Numbered from the stretch's first letter, positions 1 through 8,660 are shown. The stretch is 64,000 nt of DNA from CADCTP01 sp963849885 (GCA_963849885.1 CAWKIV010000021.1:179295-243294); one strand, 5' to 3'. The notes: generated from the letters alone by a model not told the origin. Numbers and translations: made by a program.

Positions 1-123
1 GCCACGGTCATCGCGACCGGCGGGCTGGCCCAGGTGGTGATCGCGGAGAGCGAGACCCTGCAGGTGTACGAGCCGGACCTCACCCTGGTCGGGCTCCGGC
101 TGGTCTACGAGCGCAACGCGTAA
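1..123 (+). CDS. coaX: Type III pantothenate kinase, C-terminal fragment
   Basis: The window opens inside this gene, so only the last 40 codons are visible; they end at TAA (121-123). The fragment has an ATGGLA stretch followed by PDLTLVGLRLVYERN, which is the usual C-terminus of type III pantothenate kinase. That enzyme phosphorylates pantothenate in the first step of coenzyme A synthesis in the cytoplasm. Position just upstream of lysS-lsr2-clpC agrees with the order in many actinobacteria. Its last 19 bases overlap the 3' end of the convergent methyltransferase. The identification rests on a short tail plus synteny. Confidence 0.75.
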   Translation, partial: ATVIATGGLAQVVIAESETLQVYEPDLTLVGLRLVYERNA

Positions 124-869
124 CGCTCGACCGTGGTCACGTACGGCATCGAGAAGTACTGCCGCCCGACCAGCGCCGGGTGCGTCCGGGCCAGCTCGGC
201 CACCCGGGCCAGCAGCTGGTCCCGCTCGCCGGCCGGCATCCGGATCGCGTAGCTGCGGGAGCTGACCAGGTCGACCAGCGAGCCCGCGTCCAGCGGCTGC
301 TCGTGCGTGGTCCGGTGCAGCTCGGCCGGGCCGAACAGCGGGCCGAGGTCCGGCGGCAGGTAGTCCCGGGTCTCGCTGGCGTGGTCGCCGGTCTCCCCGA
401 TGATCTCCGACAGCGCCCGCACCCAGGCCACCGCGTCGTCCCGGGCGTTGTAGAAGATGCCGAGCACCCCGCCCGGCCGCAGCACCCGGGCGATCTCCGG
501 CAGCGCGACGGCCCGGTCGAACCAGTGGAACGCCTGCCCGGCCACCACCAGGTCCACCGACGCGTCCGGCAGCGGGATCGCCTCGGCGGAGCCGGGCAGC
601 ACGGCGGCCGCCGGCACCACCCGGGCCAGCACCTCGCGCATGCCGGCCGCCGGCTCCACCGCGACGCTGTCCACCCCGCGGTCGGTGAGCAGCCGGGTCA
701 GCTTGCCGGTGCCGGCCCCGAGGTCGAGCGCGCGCAGCCCGGGCCGCCCCCGCACCGGCGCCAGCACGTAGTCGACCGCTGACCCTGCGTAGTCCGGACG
801 GCCCCGCTCGTACGTCTCCGCGATCGTCTCCGCGGTCCACGACGCCGCGGCCACCCGGTCCGGTCCCAT
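105..869 (-). CDS. Class I SAM-dependent methyltransferase
   Basis: A 254-aa cytoplasmic enzyme predicted to transfer a methyl group from S-adenosylmethionine to an unknown small molecule. The SAM-binding motif I (LDLGAGTGKLT) lies near residues 48-58. An acidic motif II (VAVEP) and the motif with PLPDASVDLVVAGQAFHW near residue 100 follow, as in the Methyltransf_11/25 group. RPGGVLGIFYN is the post-II/III loop. The ATG at 869 lies 44 bp from the divergent lysS start, so the two probably share a promoter region. The 3' end overlaps coaX. Nothing in the sequence identifies the substrate. Confidence 0.85.
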   Translation of the reverse strand: MGPDRVAAASWTAETIAETYERGRPDYAGSAVDYVLAPVRGRPGLRALDLGAGTGKLTRLLTDRGVDSVAVEPAAGMREVLARVVPAAAVLPGSAEAIPLPDASVDLVVAGQAFHWFDRAVALPEIARVLRPGGVLGIFYNARDDAVAWVRALSEIIGETGDHASETRDYLPPDLGPLFGPAELHRTTHEQPLDAGSLVDLVSSRSYAIRMPAGERDQLLARVAELARTHPALVGRQYFSMPYVTTVERYALRS

Positions 870-913
870 CCGGTGCAGGGTACGACCCGGGTCGGCGGAT
901 ACCCTCGTCTCCC

Positions 914-2425
914 GTGACCCAGGCGCCGGCGGCCGAGCAGAGCGACGACATCTCGGAGCAGCAACGTGTCCGGCGGGAGAAGCTCGACCGGCTGCGCGCC
1001 GCCGGCACGGAGCCGTACCCGGTGGGCGTCCCCCGGACGGACACGCTGGCCGAGGTGCACGCCGCCAATCCGGACCTGCCGCCGGACACCCGGACCGGGC
1101 AGCGGGTCGGCGTCACCGGCCGGGTCATCTTCATGCGCAACACCGGCAAGCTGTGCTTCGCCACCCTGCGTGAGGGCGGCGCCGCCGGCACCGAGCTGCA
1201 GGCCATGCTCTCCCTGGACCGGGTCGGCCCGGAGTCGCTGGCCGCCTGGAAGGCCGACGTCGACCTCGGTGACCACGTCTTCGTGGCCGGCGAGGTGATC
1301 ACCTCCCGGCGCGGCGAGCTGTCGGTGCTGGCCGACGAGTGGCGGCTGACCGCGAAGGCGCTGCGCCCGCTGCCGGTCGCGCACAAGCCGATGTCGGACG
1401 AGGCGCGGGTCCGGCAGCGGTACGTCGACCTGGTGGTCCGGCCGGAGGCGCGCCGGATGGTCGAGGCCCGCTACACGGTGGTCCGGTCGCTGCGCGACGA
1501 GCTGCACCGGCGCGGCTTCCTCGAGGTGGAGACGCCGATGCTGCAACTGCAGCAGGGCGGCGCGAACGCCCGGCCGTTCGTGACGCGGAGCAATTCCCTG
1601 GACACCGAGCTGTTCCTGCGCATCGCCCCCGAGTTGTTCCTCAAGCGGGCGGTGGTCGGCGGGATCGAGAAGGTGTTCGAGATCAACCGCAACTTCCGCA
1701 ACGAGGGCATCGACGCCACCCACAGTGCCGAGTTCGCGATGCTGGAGGCGTACGAGGCGTACGGGGACTACGACTCGATGGCGGTGCTCACCCGGGAATT
1801 GGTGCAGGCGGCCGCGGTGGCGCTCTGTGGTGACACCGTGGTGACACACTTCGACGGGACGGAATACGACTTCGGCGGGGAATGGGCCGAGGTGCGGCTC
1901 TACGACGCGGTCTCCGCGGCGGTGGGGGAAGCAGTCACTCCGGCCACGCCATTGGCCCGGCTCCGCGAGATCGCCGCCGCGCACGACGTCCTGGTGAATC
2001 CGGCCTGGTCGGCCGGAAAGCAGGTCGAGGAGCTGTTCGAGGCGCTGGTGCAGCACACGCTGGTGGCGCCGACCTTCGTCCGGGACTACCCGCTGGAGAC
2101 GTCCACGCTGGTCCGGGCGCACCGGGACACCCCCGGCGTGGCCGAGAAATGGGATCTCTACGTGACCGGCGTGGAGCGGGCCACCGGCTATTCGGAGCTG
2201 GTCGACCCGGTCGTGCAGCGAGCCCGATTCCTGGAGCAGGCCACCCAGGCCGCCGCCGGCGACCCGGACGCGATGCGGCTGGACGAGGACTTCCTGCGCG
2301 CCCTCGAGTACGGCATGCCGCCGTCCGGGGGGATCGGAATGGGCATCGACCGGTTGTTGCAGATGTTGACCGGTGCACGCGGGATTCGTGAGACCATCCT
2401 GTTCCCACTGGTGCGGCCCGAGTAG
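914..2425 (+). CDS. lysS: Lysyl-tRNA synthetase, class II
   Basis: This 503-aa enzyme charges tRNA-Lys with lysine using ATP. An N-terminal OB-fold anticodon-binding domain (roughly residues 55-165) is followed by the class II catalytic core. Motif 1 (RRGFLEVETPML) is near residue 199, motif 2 (FRNEGIDATHSAEF) near 261 and motif 3 (GIGMGIDRLLQML) near 474. The length fits bacterial LysS. GTG is used as start. It leads the lysS-lsr2-clpC run and is divergent from the methyltransferase. Confidence 0.97.
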   Translation: MTQAPAAEQSDDISEQQRVRREKLDRLRAAGTEPYPVGVPRTDTLAEVHAANPDLPPDTRTGQRVGVTGRVIFMRNTGKLCFATLREGGAAGTELQAMLSLDRVGPESLAAWKADVDLGDHVFVAGEVITSRRGELSVLADEWRLTAKALRPLPVAHKPMSDEARVRQRYVDLVVRPEARRMVEARYTVVRSLRDELHRRGFLEVETPMLQLQQGGANARPFVTRSNSLDTELFLRIAPELFLKRAVVGGIEKVFEINRNFRNEGIDATHSAEFAMLEAYEAYGDYDSMAVLTRELVQAAAVALCGDTVVTHFDGTEYDFGGEWAEVRLYDAVSAAVGEAVTPATPLARLREIAAAHDVLVNPAWSAGKQVEELFEALVQHTLVAPTFVRDYPLETSTLVRAHRDTPGVAEKWDLYVTGVERATGYSELVDPVVQRARFLEQATQAAAGDPDAMRLDEDFLRALEYGMPPSGGIGMGIDRLLQMLTGARGIRETILFPLVRPE

Positions 2426-2493
2426 GGGGCCCTGGCAATTCCGAGGAGTTGTCTGGCATGCTGATCGACAACGACTCCGGAAAGAGGCCCCGC

Positions 2494-2844
2494 ATGGCGC
2501 AGAAAGTGCAAGTGTTGCTCGTCGACGACCTCGACGGCGGCGAAGCGTCGGAAACCGTGAGCTTCGCGCTCGACGGCACTTCCTACGAGATCGATCTCTC
2601 CGGGAAGAACGCTGACGAGCTGCGCGACGTGTTCGCCAAGTATGTCGGAGTGGCCCGCAAGGCCGGGCGCTCCGGCGGCTCCTCGGGCGGGCGGGCCAGC
2701 GCCTCCCGCAGCCGCGGCAGCACCGCGATGGACCGGGACCAGGCCGCGGCGATCCGGTCCTGGGCGAAGAAGCAGGGTCTGAAGGTGAGCGACCGGGGCC
2801 GGATCCCGGCCACGATCATCGAGCAGTACAACCAGTCCGCCTGA
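2494..2844 (+). CDS. lsr2: Lsr2 nucleoid-associated protein
   Basis: Lsr2 is the actinobacterial functional counterpart of H-NS: it bridges AT-rich DNA and silences acquired genes. The 116-aa protein starts at the ATG at 2494, chosen over an in-frame ATG at 2449 because MAQKVQVLLVDDLDGGEA is the conserved N-terminus and AAAGAGG sits 8 bp upstream. Residues 1-60 form the dimerisation domain. A Ser/Gly/Arg linker (about 62-77) leads to the DNA-binding domain, which carries the RGR minor-groove hook (SDRGRIPATI, near residues 99-108). In this window the tRNA-bounded island, visibly lower in GC than its surroundings, is a natural target to consider. Confidence 0.95.
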   Translation: MAQKVQVLLVDDLDGGEASETVSFALDGTSYEIDLSGKNADELRDVFAKYVGVARKAGRSGGSSGGRASASRSRGSTAMDRDQAAAIRSWAKKQGLKVSDRGRIPATIIEQYNQSA

Positions 2845-2890
2845 CCGGATCGGGGCCGGTCGGCCGCCGGCGGGGGCGGCTCGGGGGAGA

Positions 2891-2919
2891 GGCGCCGGGA
2901 GCCTGCGGGCCCCGGCGCC
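2891..2919. terminator. Hairpin terminator after lsr2
   Basis: GGCGCCGGG (2891-2899) and CCCGGCGCC (2911-2919) are perfect 9-bp arms around an 11-nt loop, 46 bp past the lsr2 stop. There is no U-run, as is common in actinobacteria. The right arm ends one base before the stop of a possible small minus-strand gene, so the hairpin could serve both directions. Confidence 0.6.
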
Positions 2920-3165
2920 TCAGCGTGCCCGGGCCCGCCGCGCCCGGGCCGGCGGGCGGCGTTCGCCGTCGGCGTACCGGGCGCGGAACACCGACCCGGT
3001 CCGCAACAGTTCTGCCTGGTGACGGTCGCAGCGGCGGCCGTCCCGGATGGCTTCACTGCGGTGCCCCAGCGGGCACGTCGTCCCGACGCGGGAAGGACGG
3101 GCCCCCCGGGCGCGGCTAGAGTTGGGACAGGACGGGGCGCCGAGGCCCGGTGACCAGTCCCGCAC
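2920..3165 (-). CDS. Possible small Cys/His protein between lsr2 and clpC
   Basis: A 246-base reading frame on the minus strand could encode 81 aa from a GTG at 3165, with GGAGGGG 11 nt upstream. Its middle looks protein-like rather than random: CPLGHRSEAIRDGRRCDRHQ contains two Cys and two His in a short zinc-finger-like arrangement, followed by a basic tail. It is bounded downstream by the 2891-2919 hairpin and starts 60 bp from clpC, facing away from it. I do not recognise the family. It could be a chance frame in a long GC-rich intergenic region; conservation in relatives would decide. Confidence 0.35.
   Translation of the reverse strand: MRDWSPGLGAPSCPNSSRARGARPSRVGTTCPLGHRSEAIRDGRRCDRHQAELLRTGSVFRARYADGERRPPARARRARAR
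2961..2977. promoter_or_regulatory. Imperfect palindrome upstream of clpC (possible ClgR-type site)
   Basis: GTTCGCC (2961-2967) and GGCGTAC (2971-2977) are inverted arms with one mismatch and a 3-nt centre, about 250 bp before the clpC ATG. ClgR activates clp genes in actinobacteria through GTTCGC-type palindromes, which is why the site is noted. It also lies within the possible small minus-strand gene, so the match may be chance. Confidence 0.2.
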
Positions 3166-3225
3166 GGTGCGTCGGTCCCCTCCACGGGGGCGAGCTCCCG
3201 GGGCCAGGCACGTGAGGAGAGAGAC

Positions 3226-5733
3226 ATGTTCGAGCGATTCACCGACCGGGCCCGCCGGGTCGTGGTCCTGGCGCAAGAAGAGGCCAGGATGCTCAACCAC
3301 AACTACATCGGGACCGAGCACATCCTCCTGGGGTTGATCCACGAGGGCGAGGGTGTGGCGGCGAAGGCGCTGGAGTCGTTGGGCATCTCGCTGGAGGGCG
3401 TCCGCAGCCAGGTCGAGGAGATCATCGGCCAGGGCCAGCAGGCGCCGAGCGGGCACATCCCGTTCACCCCGCGGGCCAAGAAGGTGCTGGAGCTCTCGCT
3501 GCGCGAGGCGCTCCAGCTGGGGCACAACTACATCGGCACCGAGCACATCCTGCTGGGCCTGATCCGCGAGGGCGAGGGTGTCGCCGCGCAGGTCCTGGTC
3601 AAGCTGGGGGCCGATCTCAACCGGGTGCGGCAGCAGGTCATCCAGCTGCTCTCCGGATACCAGGGCAAGGAGCCCGCCGGCACCGCGTCCGAGGGGACCC
3701 CCTCGACCTCGCTCGTGCTGGACCAGTTCGGTCGCAACCTCACCGCCGCCGCCCGGGAGTCGAAGCTCGACCCGGTGATCGGCCGGGAGAAGGAGATCGA
3801 GCGGGTCATGCAGGTGCTGTCCCGCCGCACCAAGAACAACCCGGTGCTGATCGGCGAGCCGGGCGTCGGCAAGACCGCCGTGGTGGAGGGGCTGGCCCAG
3901 GCGATCGTCAAGGGCGAGGTGCCCGAGACGCTCAAGGACAAGCAGCTCTACACGCTCGACCTCGGCGCGCTGGTCGCCGGCTCCCGCTACCGCGGTGACT
4001 TCGAGGAGCGCCTGAAGAAGGTGCTCAAGGAGATCCGCACCCGCGGCGACATCATCCTGTTCATCGACGAGCTGCACACGCTGGTCGGGGCGGGCGCCGC
4101 CGAGGGCGCGATCGACGCCGCGTCGATCCTCAAGCCGATGCTGGCCCGGGGCGAGCTGCAGACGATCGGCGCGACCACCCTGGACGAATACCGCAAGCAC
4201 CTGGAGAAGGACGCCGCGCTGGAGCGGCGCTTCCAGCCCATCCAGGTCGGCGAGCCGACCGTCGCGCACACCATCGAGATCCTCAAGGGCCTCCGCGACC
4301 GGTACGAGGCCCACCACCGGGTGTCGATCACCGACGCCGCGCTGGTCGCCGCGGCCGGCCTGGCCGACCGCTACATCTCCGACCGCTTCCTGCCGGACAA
4401 GGCGATCGACCTGATCGACGAGGCCGGCTCCCGGATGCGGATCCGGCGCATGACCGCGCCGCCGGACCTGCGCGAGTTCGACGAGCGGATCGCCGGCGTG
4501 CGCCGGGAGAAGGAGTCCGCGATCGACGCGCAGGACTTCGAGAAGGCGGCGTCGCTGCGCGACCGGGAGAAGCAGCTGCTGGCGGCGAAGGCCACCCGGG
4601 AGAAGGAGTGGAAGGCCGGCGACATGGACGTCGTCGCCGAGGTCGACGACGAGCAGATCGCCGAGGTGCTGGCCACCTGGACCGGCATCCCCGTGTTCAA
4701 GCTGACCGAGGAGGAGACCTCCCGGCTGCTGCACATGGAGGAGGAGCTGCACAGGCGGGTGGTCGGCCAGGAGCAGGCCATCAAGGCCGTCTCCCAGGCG
4801 ATCCGGCGCACCCGGGCCGGCCTGAAGGACCCGAAGCGGCCCGGCGGCTCGTTCATCTTCGCCGGCCCGTCCGGCGTCGGGAAGACCGAGCTGTCCAAGG
4901 CGCTGGCCGAGTTCCTCTTCGGCGACGACGACTCGCTGATCCAGCTGGACATGTCCGAGTTCCACGACCGCTACACGGTGTCCCGGCTGGTCGGGGCGCC
5001 CCCCGGCTACGTGGGGTATGACGAGGGCGGCCAGCTGACCGAGAAGGTGCGGCGCAAGCCGTTCTCGGTGGTGCTCTTCGACGAGGTGGAGAAGGCCCAC
5101 CCGGACGTCTTCAACACGCTGCTGCAGGTGCTGGAGGACGGCCGGCTGACCGACGGCCAGGGCCGGATCGTGGACTTCAAGAACACGGTGCTGATCCTGA
5201 CCACCAACCTCGGCACCCGGGACATCGCCAAGGCGGTCTCGCTCGGCTTCCAGGCCGGCAACGACGAGTCCAGCAACTACGAGCGCATGAAGAACCGGGT
5301 CACCGACGAGCTCAAGCAGCACTTCCGGCCCGAGTTCCTCAACCGGATCGACGACATCATCGTCTTCCACCAGCTCACCGAGGAAGAGATCGTCCTGATC
5401 GTCGACATCATGCTCACCCGGGTCGACGGCCAGCTCCGCAACAAGGACATGGGGCTGGAGCTGACCACCGCGGCGAAGGCCCTGCTGGCGAAGAAGGGCT
5501 GGGACCCGGTGCTGGGGGCGCGGCCGCTGCGCCGCACCATCCAGCGGGAGATCGAGGACGCGCTGTCGGAGAAGATCCTCTTCAACGAGCTGCGCCCAGG
5601 GCAGATCGTGGTCGTCGACACCGAGACGGACGAGGGCAGCGAGCAGGCCCGGTTCACCTTCCGGGGCGAGCCGAAGCCGACGCCGGTGCCGGACGCGCCG
5701 CTGCTCGACGTGACCGCCGAGGGCTCCGAGTAG
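3226..5733 (+). CDS. clpC: ATP-dependent Clp protease ATP-binding subunit ClpC
   Basis: ClpC (835 aa) is the Hsp100 AAA+ unfoldase that feeds proteins to ClpP1P2. Two N-terminal Clp_N repeats (about residues 1-145) share the motif HNYIGTEHILLGLI at both DNA and protein level. The first AAA+ domain has Walker A GEPGVGKT at about 210-217. A UVR-like middle segment with coiled-coil character begins near residue 425. The second AAA+ domain has GPSGVGKT at about 547-554 and the C-terminal D2-small domain follows. ATG 3226 follows GAGGAGAG. Length and domain order match mycobacterial ClpC1. A strong terminator follows. Confidence 0.98.
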   Translation: MFERFTDRARRVVVLAQEEARMLNHNYIGTEHILLGLIHEGEGVAAKALESLGISLEGVRSQVEEIIGQGQQAPSGHIPFTPRAKKVLELSLREALQLGHNYIGTEHILLGLIREGEGVAAQVLVKLGADLNRVRQQVIQLLSGYQGKEPAGTASEGTPSTSLVLDQFGRNLTAAARESKLDPVIGREKEIERVMQVLSRRTKNNPVLIGEPGVGKTAVVEGLAQAIVKGEVPETLKDKQLYTLDLGALVAGSRYRGDFEERLKKVLKEIRTRGDIILFIDELHTLVGAGAAEGAIDAASILKPMLARGELQTIGATTLDEYRKHLEKDAALERRFQPIQVGEPTVAHTIEILKGLRDRYEAHHRVSITDAALVAAAGLADRYISDRFLPDKAIDLIDEAGSRMRIRRMTAPPDLREFDERIAGVRREKESAIDAQDFEKAASLRDREKQLLAAKATREKEWKAGDMDVVAEVDDEQIAEVLATWTGIPVFKLTEEETSRLLHMEEELHRRVVGQEQAIKAVSQAIRRTRAGLKDPKRPGGSFIFAGPSGVGKTELSKALAEFLFGDDDSLIQLDMSEFHDRYTVSRLVGAPPGYVGYDEGGQLTEKVRRKPFSVVLFDEVEKAHPDVFNTLLQVLEDGRLTDGQGRIVDFKNTVLILTTNLGTRDIAKAVSLGFQAGNDESSNYERMKNRVTDELKQHFRPEFLNRIDDIIVFHQLTEEEIVLIVDIMLTRVDGQLRNKDMGLELTTAAKALLAKKGWDPVLGARPLRRTIQREIEDALSEKILFNELRPGQIVVVDTETDEGSEQARFTFRGEPKPTPVPDAPLLDVTAEGSE

Positions 5734-5748
5734 TCCTTCCCGACCGCG

Positions 5749-5780
5749 AGCGGCGGGACCCCACCCGGGGTCCCGCCGCT
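5749..5780. terminator. Strong bidirectional terminator between clpC and the ABC exporter
   Basis: A perfect 14-bp stem (AGCGGCGGGACCCC at 5749-5762 with its complement at 5767-5780) encloses a 4-nt loop. It lies between two convergent genes, 15 bp after the clpC stop and 24 bp before the permease stop on the other strand. Confidence 0.85.
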
Positions 5781-5803
5781 GCGTCGTTCCGGGCCGGTCA
5801 GCC

Positions 5804-6577
5804 TCAGCGGGCGGTGCGGCGGCGGAAGAGCGTCACCGACAGCGCGTACGAGGCGACCAGCAGGCCGCCGCACCACGCCACCGCAAGCCAGCCGCTGGAC
5901 CCGATCGGGGTGCCGAGCAGCAGCCCGCGCAGCGTCTCGATGATCGGTGTGACCGGCTGGTGGTCGGCGACCGCCCGCAGCACCGCGGGCATCGTCCCGG
6001 TCGGCACGAAGGCGCTGGACAGGTACGGCAGGAAGAGCACGAAGAAGGTGAAGCCGCTGGCCGCCTCGACGCTGCGGGCGAGCAGCCCGAGCGCCACCGA
6101 CAGCCACGACATGGCCAGCACGAAGAGCAGCAGCACGCCGGCCACCGCGACCCACTCGACCGGCCCGGCGGTCGGCCGGAAGCCGCTGAGCCAGGCCACC
6201 CCGACCACCAGCGCGGTGGAGAACGTGTTGCGGGCCAGGCTGGCCACCACGTGCCCGGTCAGCACGGCCGAGCTGAGGATCGGCAGCGACCGGAACCGGT
6301 CGATGATGCCCTCGGTCATGTCGCTGGCCACGTCGACCGCGGTGGACGCCGCGCCGTAGCCGGTGCAGAGCAGGATGATGCCGGGCACCACGTAGTTCAC
6401 GTACTCGGTGCCGGTCTCGATCGCGCCGCCGAAGACGTACACGAACAGCAGCATGAGCAGCACCGGCAGCACCACCGCCATCAGCAGCGCGTCCGGGTTG
6501 CGGACGGTGTGCCGGAGGCTGCGCCGGATCATGGTGAGCGAGTCGGAGACCGCCTCGGTGGCGGTGAGCGCGGTCAC
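5804..6577 (-). CDS. DrrB-type ABC-2 transporter permease
   Basis: A 257-aa integral membrane protein with about six hydrophobic segments, starting with a cytoplasmic N-terminus and the first segment LLMAVVLPVLLMLLFVYVFG. The family is the ABC-2 export permease (DrrB, daunorubicin resistance). The conserved ABC-2 signature region with RFRSLPI is near residues 95-101. Its start overlaps the stop of the upstream ATPase gene by 4 bp, so they are translationally coupled and form one exporter. It is likely repressed by the divergent TetR protein. The substrate is unknown. Confidence 0.9.
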   Translation of the reverse strand: MTALTATEAVSDSLTMIRRSLRHTVRNPDALLMAVVLPVLLMLLFVYVFGGAIETGTEYVNYVVPGIILLCTGYGAASTAVDVASDMTEGIIDRFRSLPILSSAVLTGHVVASLARNTFSTALVVGVAWLSGFRPTAGPVEWVAVAGVLLLFVLAMSWLSVALGLLARSVEAASGFTFFVLFLPYLSSAFVPTGTMPAVLRAVADHQPVTPIIETLRGLLLGTPIGSSGWLAVAWCGGLLVASYALSVTLFRRRTAR

Positions 6578-7539
6578 CGGGCCACCGCCATCTGGTCGCG
6601 GCCGGCGGTGCTCGCCCCGGCTCCGGTCAGGGTGAGGAAGACGTCGTCGAGCGTGGGCCGGTGCAGCGACAGCGTGGCCACCTCGACGCCGGCCGCCGCG
6701 AGCCGGTCCAGCACCAGCCGGACGTGCTCGGCCGACCCGTCGGTGGCCACCCGGACGGTCCGGGCGGCGGGGTCGGTGCGCACCGCGCCGATCAGCTCGG
6801 CGGCCCGGGACACGTCCGCGGCGTCGGCGAGGACCAGCTCGACCTGCTCGTCGCCGATGCCGCGCTTGAGCTCGTCGCCGGTGCCGGTGGCGAGCACCCG
6901 GCCGCCGTCCAGCACCGCGATCCGGTCGGCCAGCCGGTCGGCCTCCTCCAGGTACTGCGTGGTCAGCAGGATGGTCACCCCGTCGGCGACCAGCGCGCGG
7001 ACCACGTCCCAGACCGCCTGCCGGCTGCGCGGGTCCAGCCCGGTGGTCGGCTCGTCCAGGAAGAGCACCTCCGGCCGGCCCATCAGGCTCATGGCCAGGT
7101 CCACCTTGCGGCGCATGCCGCCGGAGTAGGTCTTCACCCGGCGGCGGGCGGCCTCGGTCAGGTCGAGCCGGTCCAGCAGCTCGGCGGCCCGGCGGCGCGC
7201 CTCGGCCGGCGGCAGGTGCCGCAGCCGGCCGATCATCAGCAGGTTTTCCTCCGCGGTGAGCACCTCGTCCACCGCGGCCGACTGCCCGGTCAGGCTGATC
7301 GCCCGGCGCACCGCGGCCGGGTGGCGGACCACGTCGTGGCCGGCCACGGTGGCGGTGCCGGCGTCCGGCGGCACCAGCGTCGCGAGCACCCGGACGGCGG
7401 TGGTCTTGCCGGCCCCGTTGGGGCCGAGCAGCGCCAGCACCTCGCCGCGGCCGACCACCAGGTCCACGCGGTCGAGCACGGTACGCGCCCCGTACGACTT
7501 CGTCAGGCCGTCCGTGCGGATGGCCGCGTCGCCGGTCAT
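6574..7539 (-). CDS. DrrA-type ABC transporter ATP-binding protein
   Basis: A 321-aa nucleotide-binding protein that would power the adjacent permease. Walker A GPNGAGKTT is near residues 39-47, the Q-loop near SLTGQSAAVDE, the ABC signature YSGGMRRK near 139 and Walker B VLFLDEPTTGLD near 158. The C-terminal roughly 90 residues form the DUF4162-like extension of DrrA proteins. It is first in a two-gene operon that starts 76 bp from tetR on the other strand. Confidence 0.93.
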   Translation of the reverse strand: MTGDAAIRTDGLTKSYGARTVLDRVDLVVGRGEVLALLGPNGAGKTTAVRVLATLVPPDAGTATVAGHDVVRHPAAVRRAISLTGQSAAVDEVLTAEENLLMIGRLRHLPPAEARRRAAELLDRLDLTEAARRRVKTYSGGMRRKVDLAMSLMGRPEVLFLDEPTTGLDPRSRQAVWDVVRALVADGVTILLTTQYLEEADRLADRIAVLDGGRVLATGTGDELKRGIGDEQVELVLADAADVSRAAELIGAVRTDPAARTVRVATDGSAEHVRLVLDRLAAAGVEVATLSLHRPTLDDVFLTLTGAGASTAGRDQMAVAR

Positions 7540-7559
7540 CGGCGCCCTCCCCTCAGTTG

Positions 7560-7574
7560 GTGTATGACGTACAC
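7560..7574. promoter_or_regulatory. Inverted-repeat operator between exporter and tetR
   Basis: GTGTA-TGACG-TACAC is a perfect 5-bp inverted repeat with a 5-nt centre in the 75-bp gap between the divergent exporter operon and tetR. A second TACAC half-site lies at about 7591-7595, next to a TAGAGT that could be the tetR -10 box. This arrangement suggests autoregulation by the TetR protein and control of the exporter. Confidence 0.55.
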
Positions 7575-7614
7575 AAGTTAGAGTAGGGCATACACAGCCT
7601 TAGGATGTCAACCG

Positions 7615-8385
7615 ATGGATGAGCCGGGATCGGGGTTGCCGCCGGCGGTCGAGCTGCTCTGGGGCCTGCGCGAGAAGGGCCGCCGCGGCGGCCCGAAGCC
7701 GGCCCTCAGCCTGGACAAGATCGTCGCCGCCGCGGTCGCGCTGGCCGACGAGGGCGGCATCGCCGCGCTGTCCATGAGCCGGCTGGCCGAGCGGCTCGGC
7801 TTCACCCCGATGTCCCTCTACCGGTACGTGGGCAGCAAGGACGAGCTGCTGCTGCTGGTGCTCGACGCGGGCATCGGCCTCCCGTCGGCCCGGCCGGGCG
7901 GGCCGTGGCAGGACCGGGTGCGGGGCTGGTGCCAGGAGCTGACCCTCTGCTACCGGCAGCACCCGTGGATGCTCGACGTGCCGATCAGCGGGCTGCCGGC
8001 CGGGCCCAACCAGCTCGCCTGGTTCGACCGGGGGCTGGCCGCGCTCGGCGAGACCACCCTGGACGAGGCGGAGAAGGCCAGCGCGGTGCTGCTGCTGGCC
8101 ACCTTCGTGCGCACCCAGGCGCAGCTGGTCCGGGACATCGTCGCCGCGATGGCCGCCGACGCGACCGAGCAGCCGTGGTCGGCGGTGGTGACCCGGCTCG
8201 CCGACCCGGAGCGGTATCCGGCGGTGGCGAAGGTGATCGCGGCCGGCGTCTTCGACGACGACGCCACCCCGCCCGGGCAGGGTGAGCAGGCCTTCCCGGA
8301 CGACGAATACTCCTTCGGCCTGGAGCGCATCCTCGACGGCCTCGACGCCCTCGACCACACCCGCCGCCCCCCGCCCCGCGAGTGA
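7615..8385 (+). CDS. TetR/AcrR-family transcriptional regulator
   Basis: A 256-aa repressor. The helix-turn-helix spans about residues 38-75 with the recognition segment MSRLAERLGFTPMSLYRYVGSKDELL. The C-terminal ligand domain resembles TetR_C (TetR class C-type) seen in regulators of DrrAB exporters. ATG 7615 was chosen; another in-frame start is not evident upstream. Divergence from the exporter operon with an inverted repeat between them supports local control. The last codons (PPPRE, stop 8383-8385) lie inside a 20-nt tandem array. Confidence 0.9.
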   Translation: MDEPGSGLPPAVELLWGLREKGRRGGPKPALSLDKIVAAAVALADEGGIAALSMSRLAERLGFTPMSLYRYVGSKDELLLLVLDAGIGLPSARPGGPWQDRVRGWCQELTLCYRQHPWMLDVPISGLPAGPNQLAWFDRGLAALGETTLDEAEKASAVLLLATFVRTQAQLVRDIVAAMAADATEQPWSAVVTRLADPERYPAVAKVIAAGVFDDDATPPGQGEQAFPDDEYSFGLERILDGLDALDHTRRPPPRE

Positions 8386-8450
8386 CGCCCCCGCCCCGCG
8401 AGTGACGCCCCCGCCCCGCGAGTGACGCCCCCGCCCCGCGAGTGACGCCC
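8371..8450. repeat. Four perfect 20-nt tandem copies spanning the tetR stop codon
   Basis: The unit CCGCCCCGCGAGTGACGCCC occurs four times head to tail without mismatch. The first copy contains the tetR stop codon TGA (8383-8385), so the last coding bases, the stop and the first untranslated bases have been amplified together. Confidence 0.9.
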
Positions 8451-8660
8451 GGAGCGCCGTCACCCGCCCCGGGCCACCGTCACTCGCCAGCGGAAGGCGT
8501 CACTCGGGGGAGGCGTCGGCGAGTGACGCCTCCGCCGCGCGAGTGACGCCCGCCGGCCGCGAGTGACGGCTCCGGCGCGCGGGTGACGGCTGGGGCGCCG
8601 TCAGTGGACCCGGGACTCCGTCACTCGGCCGGGGGAGGCGTCACTCGGTGGTGGCTCGGT
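8451..8660. repeat. Degenerate GAGTGACG array on both strands, running into mutY
   Basis: About ten scattered copies of GAGTGACG or its complement CGTCACTC occur in both orientations from here to the 3' end of mutY. The last ones are translated as the low-complexity tail of MutY. No other gene is visible between 8386 and 8600. Confidence 0.7.

Noticed and set aside
8371..8660. CRISPR-like array
   Set aside because: Repeats are directly adjacent with no unique spacers and no cas genes nearby.
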